From: CAVVAY01 sp963746465
Lineage (GTDB): Bacteria > Actinomycetota > Actinomycetes > JACCUZ01
NCBI GenBank assembly: GCA_963746465.1
Contig: CAVVAY010000013.1
Coordinates: forward strand, 310,001-374,000
Direction of reading: 5' to 3'
Length of the DNA stretch: 64,000 bases
The notes beneath the pieces were generated by a model. That model did no database searches, was not told where the DNA came from, and worked only from the letters and a program-made list of their open reading frames with translations. The translations under genes and the position numbers were made by a program. Below, piece by piece: positions 59,897 to 64,000 of this stretch; position 1 is the stretch's first letter, and the number at the start of each line of letters is the position of its first letter.

Positions 59897-61498
59897 TCAG
59901 CTGACCGCGCCGCGGTGGCGCAGCAGCCCGTAGGTCACCGCGTCGAGCAACGCCTCCCAGGAGGCCTCGATGATGTTCGGGTGGACGCCGACGGTCTCCC
60001 ACGAGGTCTCGCCGTCGCTGGTCTCCACGAGCACCCTGGTCACTGCGTCGGTGCCGTGCGCGGCGTCGACGATCCGGACCCGGTAGTCGATCAGCTCCAG
60101 CTTCGTCAGCTCGGGGTAGGCGTGCGCGAGCGCGGTGCGCAGCGCGTGGTCGAGGGCGTTGACCGGACCGTTGCCCTCGCCGACCGCCACCAGCCGCTCC
60201 CCGCCGGCCCGTAGCTTGACCGTCGCCTCGGCGGCCGCGCCGGCTCCCTCGCCGGGCCGGTCGCCGTGCGCGTCGACGATCACCCGCCAGGACTCGACCT
60301 CGAAGAAGTCCGGCCGGGCTCCCTCGACCTCGGCGCGCAGCAACAGCTCGAAGGACGCATCGGCAGCCTCGAAGGTGTAGCCGCGGCTCTCCATGTCCTT
60401 GACCTTCGCGGTGACCCGGCCGAGCAGCTCGTCGTTGCCGGACAGGTCGTAGCCGAGCTCACGGCCCTTGAGCTCGATCGACGCGCGACCGGCCATGTCG
60501 GACACGAGCATCCGCATGTCGTTGCCGACGGCGCCGGGCTGCTCGTGCTGGTAGAGCATCGGGTCGACCCGGACGGCGCTGGCGTGCAGGCCGGCCTTGT
60601 GCGCGAACGCGGAGGCCCCGACGTACGGCTGCCTGCTGTACGGCGGCACGTTGGCGAGCTCGGACACGGCGTGCGCCACCCTCGTCGCCTCCTGGAGCAG
60701 CCCCTCGGGCAGCACGCGGCGGGCCCGCTTCAGCTCGAGGTTCGCGACGACGGTGAGGATGTCGGCGTTGCCGGTGCGTTCCCCGTAGCCGTTGAGGGTG
60801 CCCTGCACGTGCGTCGCGCCGGCGTCGACGGCAGCCAGTGAGTTGGCAACAGCGCAGCCCGCGTCGTTGTGGCAGTGGATGCCCAGGCGGACCGAGGTGG
60901 CGTCGCGCACGGCGTTGACCACGTCGGCCACCTCGTCGGGCAGCCGGCCGCCATTGGTGTCGCAGAGCACCGCGACGTCTGCTCCCGCCTCTGCAGCGAC
61001 CCGCAGCACCTCCAGCGCGTACGCCGGGTCGGTGGCGTAGCCGTCGAAGAAGTGCTCCGCGTCGAGGAACACCCGGCGGCCCTCGCTGCGCAAGTGGCTC
61101 ACCGAGTCGCGCACCATCTCCAGGTTCTCGGCGAGCGTGGTGCGCAGGGCCAGCTCGACGTGCCGGGCGTGGCTCTTCGCGACCAGCGTGACCACCCCGG
61201 CCTCGGAGTCACGCAGGGCGGCCACCAGGGGGTCGTCGGCGGCCTTCGTCCCCGGTCGGCGGGTCGCGCCGAACGCGGCGAGCTGCGCATGCCTCAGGTC
61301 GAGCTCGGTCCGAGCCCGCCGGAAGAACTCCGTGTCCCTGGGGTTGGCGCCCGGCCAGCCCCCCTCGATGAACCCGACGCCGAGGGTGTCCAGGTGGCCG
61401 GCGACGGCCAGCTTGTCCTCGACGGAGAACGCCAGGCCCTCCTGCTGGGCGCCGTCGCGCAGCGTCGTGTCGTAGACGTGGAACTCGTCGGTGCTCAC
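59897..61498 (-). CDS. cimA: (R)-citramalate synthase
   Basis: A 533-residue citramalate synthase, condensing pyruvate with acetyl-CoA for the threonine-independent route to isoleucine. The DRE-TIM barrel begins FHVYDTTLRDGAQQEGLAFS; the metal and catalytic region includes GIHCHNDAGCAVANSLAAVD and VQGTLNGYGERTGNADI. The C-terminal LeuA-type regulatory domain (GNGPVNALDHALRTAL; DYRVRIVD) should allow feedback by isoleucine. GTG 61498 lies behind GGGGAGA. A T-rich terminator is directly upstream, suggesting attenuation. Confidence 0.92.
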   Translation of the reverse strand: MSTDEFHVYDTTLRDGAQQEGLAFSVEDKLAVAGHLDTLGVGFIEGGWPGANPRDTEFFRRARTELDLRHAQLAAFGATRRPGTKAADDPLVAALRDSEAGVVTLVAKSHARHVELALRTTLAENLEMVRDSVSHLRSEGRRVFLDAEHFFDGYATDPAYALEVLRVAAEAGADVAVLCDTNGGRLPDEVADVVNAVRDATSVRLGIHCHNDAGCAVANSLAAVDAGATHVQGTLNGYGERTGNADILTVVANLELKRARRVLPEGLLQEATRVAHAVSELANVPPYSRQPYVGASAFAHKAGLHASAVRVDPMLYQHEQPGAVGNDMRMLVSDMAGRASIELKGRELGYDLSGNDELLGRVTAKVKDMESRGYTFEAADASFELLLRAEVEGARPDFFEVESWRVIVDAHGDRPGEGAGAAAEATVKLRAGGERLVAVGEGNGPVNALDHALRTALAHAYPELTKLELIDYRVRIVDAAHGTDAVTRVLVETSDGETSWETVGVHPNIIEASWEALLDAVTYGLLRHRGAVS

Positions 61499-61517
61499 GT
61501 GTCTCCCCAACAAAAAA

Positions 61518-61541
61518 GACCCCCCGCGGTCGCGGGAGGTC
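61518..61541 (-). terminator. Rho-independent terminator in the cimA leader (putative attenuator)
   Basis: On the minus strand GACCTCCCGCG pairs with CGCGGGGGGTC, including one U-G pair and a short loop. It is followed at once by TTTTTT and, 14 nt later, by the cimA GTG. A U-run terminator is rare in this GC-rich window. No promoter fits between it and cimA, so transcripts from upstream must pass it. Confidence 0.75.
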
Positions 61542-61542
61542 T

Positions 61543-61574
61543 GCGCGTCGGCCGGTGTGGTCCGGCGGGCGCGC
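61543..61574 (-). promoter_or_regulatory. Hairpin abutting the leader stop codon upstream of cimA
   Basis: GCGCGCCCGCCGG (61574-61562) and CCGGCCGACGCGC (61555-61543) pair in 11 of 13 positions around a 6-nt loop. The 5' arm starts at the base next to the leader peptide stop codon, where a terminating or stalled ribosome would cover it. The terminator hairpin starts one base further on. It fits a pause or anti-terminator hairpin. Confidence 0.55.
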
Positions 61575-61604
61575 TCAGGTCGTAATGCAACGGGCGGTGC
61601 TCAT
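61575..61604 (-). CDS. Putative regulatory leader peptide for cimA
   Basis: A nine-codon frame reads MSTARCITT and then TGA. The last three sense codons are Ile-Thr-Thr, with Ile as ATT, which appears rare beside ATC in this genome. Isoleucine is the end product of the CimA route, and Thr/Ile codons also fill the E. coli thr leader. No clear Shine-Dalgarno is seen, so it may be read as a leaderless mRNA. The coding claim rests on layout, not on length. Confidence 0.45.
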   Translation of the reverse strand: MSTARCITT

Positions 61605-61676
61605 CACCGTCGAGAGTGCCAGCCGGTGACCGGACCGCGGAACCACCGTCCCACCATCCGGTCACCCGTCGGTGGC

Positions 61677-62084
61677 TCAGGCGGGGGGTGTGCTCTCGGT
61701 GTAGGTCGGGAGCGAGCGGACGGCGTCCGGCGGCAGGGTGAGGCCGTCCTCGGTGCCCGGGTTCACGGCGAGCCACAGGTCGTCCGACGGCCAGTTGGCG
61801 CCCAGCTCGGCGGCGTTGACCTGGACGGCGTCGGCGATGTCCGGCGCCGCCGCGGCCATCGTGGTCTCCGAGGTGAAGACCGGCACGTACGACGTGCCGT
61901 CCTGCTCGATGACCGGCAGCGAGATCGACCCGTCGGGCAGGTCGGTGTCGTCGGCGCCGGGCGCCTGCGGGACGACCACCTCGCTGGCGGCGACGGCGCG
62001 CATCACGGCGTCGGTGTCCCCCGCGGCCATGCCGGCGGCGATCACGGCCTCGGTCTGCTCGCCCTGGGGATTCGGCGCGGTCAT
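61677..62084 (-). CDS. SseB-like/enhanced serine sensitivity-type protein
   Basis: A 135-residue acidic protein starting MTAPNPQGEQTEAVIAAGMA, with ISLPVIEQDGTSYVPVFTSE in the middle and DLWLAVNPGTEDGLTLPPDA further on. The order of these blocks resembles the SseB N-terminal domain of actinobacterial proteins, whose function is unknown. AGAGGAA lies before ATG 62084. It sits between ilvE and cimA on the same strand; about 180 bp of leader follow before cimA. Confidence 0.7.
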   Translation of the reverse strand: MTAPNPQGEQTEAVIAAGMAAGDTDAVMRAVAASEVVVPQAPGADDTDLPDGSISLPVIEQDGTSYVPVFTSETTMAAAAPDIADAVQVNAAELGANWPSDDLWLAVNPGTEDGLTLPPDAVRSLPTYTESTPPA

Positions 62085-62152
62085 GGCGGTTCCTCTCGTC
62101 GGCGGTGCGGGGCTGACGTTCCACCCTCCCCAACGAGGACGAACCTGGCAAA

Positions 62153-63241
62153 TCAGCCGACTCGCTGCATCCAGCCGTGCGGGTCCGGTGCGGTCCCCTG
62201 CTGGATGCCCAGCAGCGCCTCGCGCACCTTCATGGTCAGCGCTCCGGGCTGCCCGTCGGCCACCGGGAAGCTGCCCCCCGCGTGCTTGACCTCGCCGACC
62301 GGCGTGACGACCGCGGCGGTGCCGCAGGCGAAGACCTCGCTGATGGTCCCGTCGGCGCAGCCGGCCTCCCACTCCTCGGTCGTGATCCGGCGCTCCTCGA
62401 CGTCCAGGCCGAGGTCGGTGCCGAGGGTGAGGATCGAGTCGCGGGTCACGCCCGGCAGCAGGGTGCCGGTGAGTGCGGGGGTGACCAGCCGTCCGTCGGC
62501 GTACACGAAGTACAGGTTCATGCCGCCCATCTCCTCGACGTACCGGTGCTCCACCGCGTCGAGCCAGACGACCTGGTCGCAGCCCTGCTCGGCGGCCTGC
62601 GCCTGGGCCACCAGGGAGGCCGCGTAGTTGCCGGCGCACTTGGCCTCGCCGGTGCCGCCCGGCGCCGCGCGGACGTACTCCGTCGACAGCCACACCGACA
62701 CCGGTCGCACCCCGCCGGGGAAGTAGGCACCGGCCGGCGAGGCGAACACGATGAACTGGTAGTCGCGGGACGGGCGGACGCCGAGGAACGGGTCGAGCGC
62801 GAACTCCAGCGGCCGCAGGTACAGCGCCTCGCCCTCCTTGGCCGGGACCCAGTCGCGGTCGGCGTCGACCAGGGCGCGCACGGCGTCGAGGAACAGCTGC
62901 TCCGGGACCTCGGCCATCGCGAGCCGGCGGCCCGACCGCTGGAAGCGACGAGCGTTCTGCTCGGGCCGGAACAGCGCCACCGACCGGTCCGGCTGGGCGT
63001 AGGCCTTGAGGCCCTCGAAGATCGCCTGGCCGTAGTGCAGCGCAGAGGTCGCCGGGTCCAGGGTGAGCGGCTGGTACGCCGTGAGGCGGGCGTCGTGCCA
63101 GCCGTCCTCCGGCGAGAAGCGTGCGGTGACCATGTGGTCGGTGAAGACCTGACCGAAGCCCGGGTCCTGCAGCAGCGCGGCGCGCTCCTCAGCGGTGCGC
63201 GGCGAGGTCGACGGGGCGAGGTCGATGGTCAGGTCGCTCAT
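62153..63241 (-). CDS. ilvE: Branched-chain amino acid aminotransferase
   Basis: A 362-residue class IV PLP aminotransferase for the last step of Leu, Ile and Val synthesis. Motifs: LHYGQAIFEGLKAYAQPDRS, RFQRSGRRLAMAEVPEQLF, the PLP Lys in GTGEAKCAGNYAASLVAQAQ, VEEMGGMNLYFVYADG and EVFACGTAAVVTPVGEV. The length is typical for actinobacterial IlvE. It lies 42 bp after leuB and upstream of the SseB-like gene. Confidence 0.96.
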   Translation of the reverse strand: MSDLTIDLAPSTSPRTAEERAALLQDPGFGQVFTDHMVTARFSPEDGWHDARLTAYQPLTLDPATSALHYGQAIFEGLKAYAQPDRSVALFRPEQNARRFQRSGRRLAMAEVPEQLFLDAVRALVDADRDWVPAKEGEALYLRPLEFALDPFLGVRPSRDYQFIVFASPAGAYFPGGVRPVSVWLSTEYVRAAPGGTGEAKCAGNYAASLVAQAQAAEQGCDQVVWLDAVEHRYVEEMGGMNLYFVYADGRLVTPALTGTLLPGVTRDSILTLGTDLGLDVEERRITTEEWEAGCADGTISEVFACGTAAVVTPVGEVKHAGGSFPVADGQPGALTMKVREALLGIQQGTAPDPHGWMQRVG

Positions 63242-63283
63242 GATCCGACGGTATCCGACGCGCTGCCGTGCAGGCAGCCCGTG

Positions 63284-64000
63284 TCAGGGGGTCTGCAGGA
63301 GGGCCAGCACGGCGTCACCGACCGCCGTGGTGCCGCGCGGCGCGTCGCCGCGCTCGGCGAGGTCGGCCACCACCGCGGCCTCGACGGCCGCTGCCGCCGC
63401 GTCCAGGCCGACGTGGTCGAGCAGCAGTGCGGCGGACAGGATCGCCGCGGTCGGGTCGGCGACGCCGGTTCCGGCGATGTCCGGTGCCGAGCCGTGCACC
63501 GGCTCGAACATCGAGGGGTTGGCGCCGCTCACGTCCAGGTTGCCGCTGGCGGCGAGCCCGATGCCGCCGGTGATCGCCGCCGCCAGGTCGGTCACGATGT
63601 CGCCGAACAGGTTGTCGGTGACGATGACGTCGAACCGCTCCGGCCGGGTGACGAGGAAGATCGAGGCGGCGTCCACGTGCAGGTAGTCGGTGCTGACCTG
63701 CGGGAACTCCTCGCCGACCCGGGCCACGGTGCGGGACCAGAGACTTCCGGCGTGCACCAGGACGTTGGTCTTGTGCACGAGGGTCAGGTGCTGACGCGGT
63801 CGGGCGGCCGCCCGGCGGAACGCGTCCCGGACGACGCGCTCGACGCCGTACGCCGTGTTGATGCTGACCTCGGTGGCGATCTCGTGCGGACCGCCCTCGC
63901 GGATCACGCCGCCGTTGCCGACGTACGGCCCCTCGGTGCCCTCACGGACCACCAGGAAGTCGATGGCGGAGTCGGGACCAGCTCCTCTCAGCGGCGAGGT
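63284..64000 (-). CDS. leuB: 3-isopropylmalate dehydrogenase, 5' part outside the window
   Basis: The C-terminal two thirds of LeuB, open to the right window edge (PDSAIDFLVVREGTEGPYVG). Visible are the substrate-binding Lys in LVHKTNVLVHAG, the metal-binding Asp residues in TDNLFGDIVTDLAAAITGG and the NAD-binding block FEPVHGSAPDIAGTGVADP. It oxidatively decarboxylates 3-isopropylmalate in leucine synthesis. About 238 residues are in view. It is followed by ilvE. Confidence 0.95.
   Translation of the reverse strand, partial: TSPLRGAGPDSAIDFLVVREGTEGPYVGNGGVIREGGPHEIATEVSINTAYGVERVVRDAFRRAAARPRQHLTLVHKTNVLVHAGSLWSRTVARVGEEFPQVSTDYLHVDAASIFLVTRPERFDVIVTDNLFGDIVTDLAAAITGGIGLAASGNLDVSGANPSMFEPVHGSAPDIAGTGVADPTAAILSAALLLDHVGLDAAAAAVEAAVVADLAERGDAPRGTTAVGDAVLALLQTP

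Noticed and set aside
61499..61513. TTG at 61513 as the cimA start
   Set aside because: It would lie next to the T-run; GTG 61498 has a better-placed GGGGAGA and starts the conserved protein.
1..64000. CRISPR arrays, IS elements, toxin-antitoxin or restriction modules
   Set aside because: Read by eye on both strands, I found no regularly spaced repeats, no transposase, and no gene pair with the features of such systems.

Overview
The window is about 64 kb of very GC-rich DNA from the chromosome of an actinomycete. Evidence for this is a WhiG-type sigma factor, the order rpsP-khpA-rimM-trmD-rplS-lepB-rnhB-DUF2469, an NdgR-type IclR regulator beside leuCD, a lysine-tailed HU protein, a CofC enzyme for coenzyme F420, frequent GTG starts and many 4-bp ATGA/GTGA stop-start overlaps. 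The genus cannot be fixed from the sequence. Gene content is mostly core; no phage, IS element, CRISPR array or defence island is visible.

Layout. 0-0.7 kb: 3' part of an exported L,D-transpeptidase. 0.7-5.7 kb (minus): yraN-yifB-dprA-xerC-whiG. 5.8-8.9 kb: a FUSC-type membrane protein (plus), then an APH-fold kinase, DUF2469 and rnhB (minus). 8.9-13.2 kb (minus): rpsP-khpA-rimM-trmD-rplS with two adjacent signal peptidases. 13.3-16.2 kb: amidohydrolase and ffh. 16.3-20.7 kb is the most accessory part: an ECF sigma factor with a membrane-anchored partner, an alpha/beta hydrolase, a GlxA-type AraC regulator and an MFS transporter. 20.7-26.4 kb (minus): amtB-glnB-glnD preceded by GlnR-like boxes, then ftsY. 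26.5-36.6 kb (minus): smc, mutM, rnc and rpmF, with several exported or unknown proteins placed between smc and mutM. 36.6-43.5 kb: DUF177, a coiled-coil protein, coaD, rsmD, recG, a DAK2 protein and rpmB. 43.5-51.8 kb: thiL, an AsnC-type sensor, a DUF3515 lipoprotein, ddl, a PLP lyase, gpsA, plsC, cofC and hupB. 51.9-54.8 kb: leuCD divergent from ndgR. 55-58.8 kb: an RTX-like secreted protein, tRNA-Glu, tRNA-Gln, a CPBP protease and gltX. 58.7-64 kb: FAH hydrolase, cimA, an SseB-like protein, ilvE and the 3' part of leuB.

Systems. Branched-chain amino acid synthesis is strongly represented (leuB, leuC, leuD, ilvE, cimA, ndgR). The most interesting regulatory signal lies just upstream of cimA: a nine-codon reading frame ending Ile-Thr-Thr-stop, a hairpin abutting its stop codon, and a hairpin followed by six T residues 14 nt before the cimA start. 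This has the layout of a ribosome-mediated transcription attenuator. Nitrogen control is represented by amtB-glnB-glnD with phased GTAAC/GAAAC elements upstream. Both SRP GTPases (ffh, ftsY) and two signal peptidases I supply the secretion core.

Quality caveat. leuC, gltX and the CPBP protease gene need several single-base corrections to read through, while genes such as smc, recG and glnD are intact. The clustering suggests local sequence errors, or decay in the CPBP case. Start codons were re-chosen by eye wherever an open frame ran upstream of the recognisable protein.
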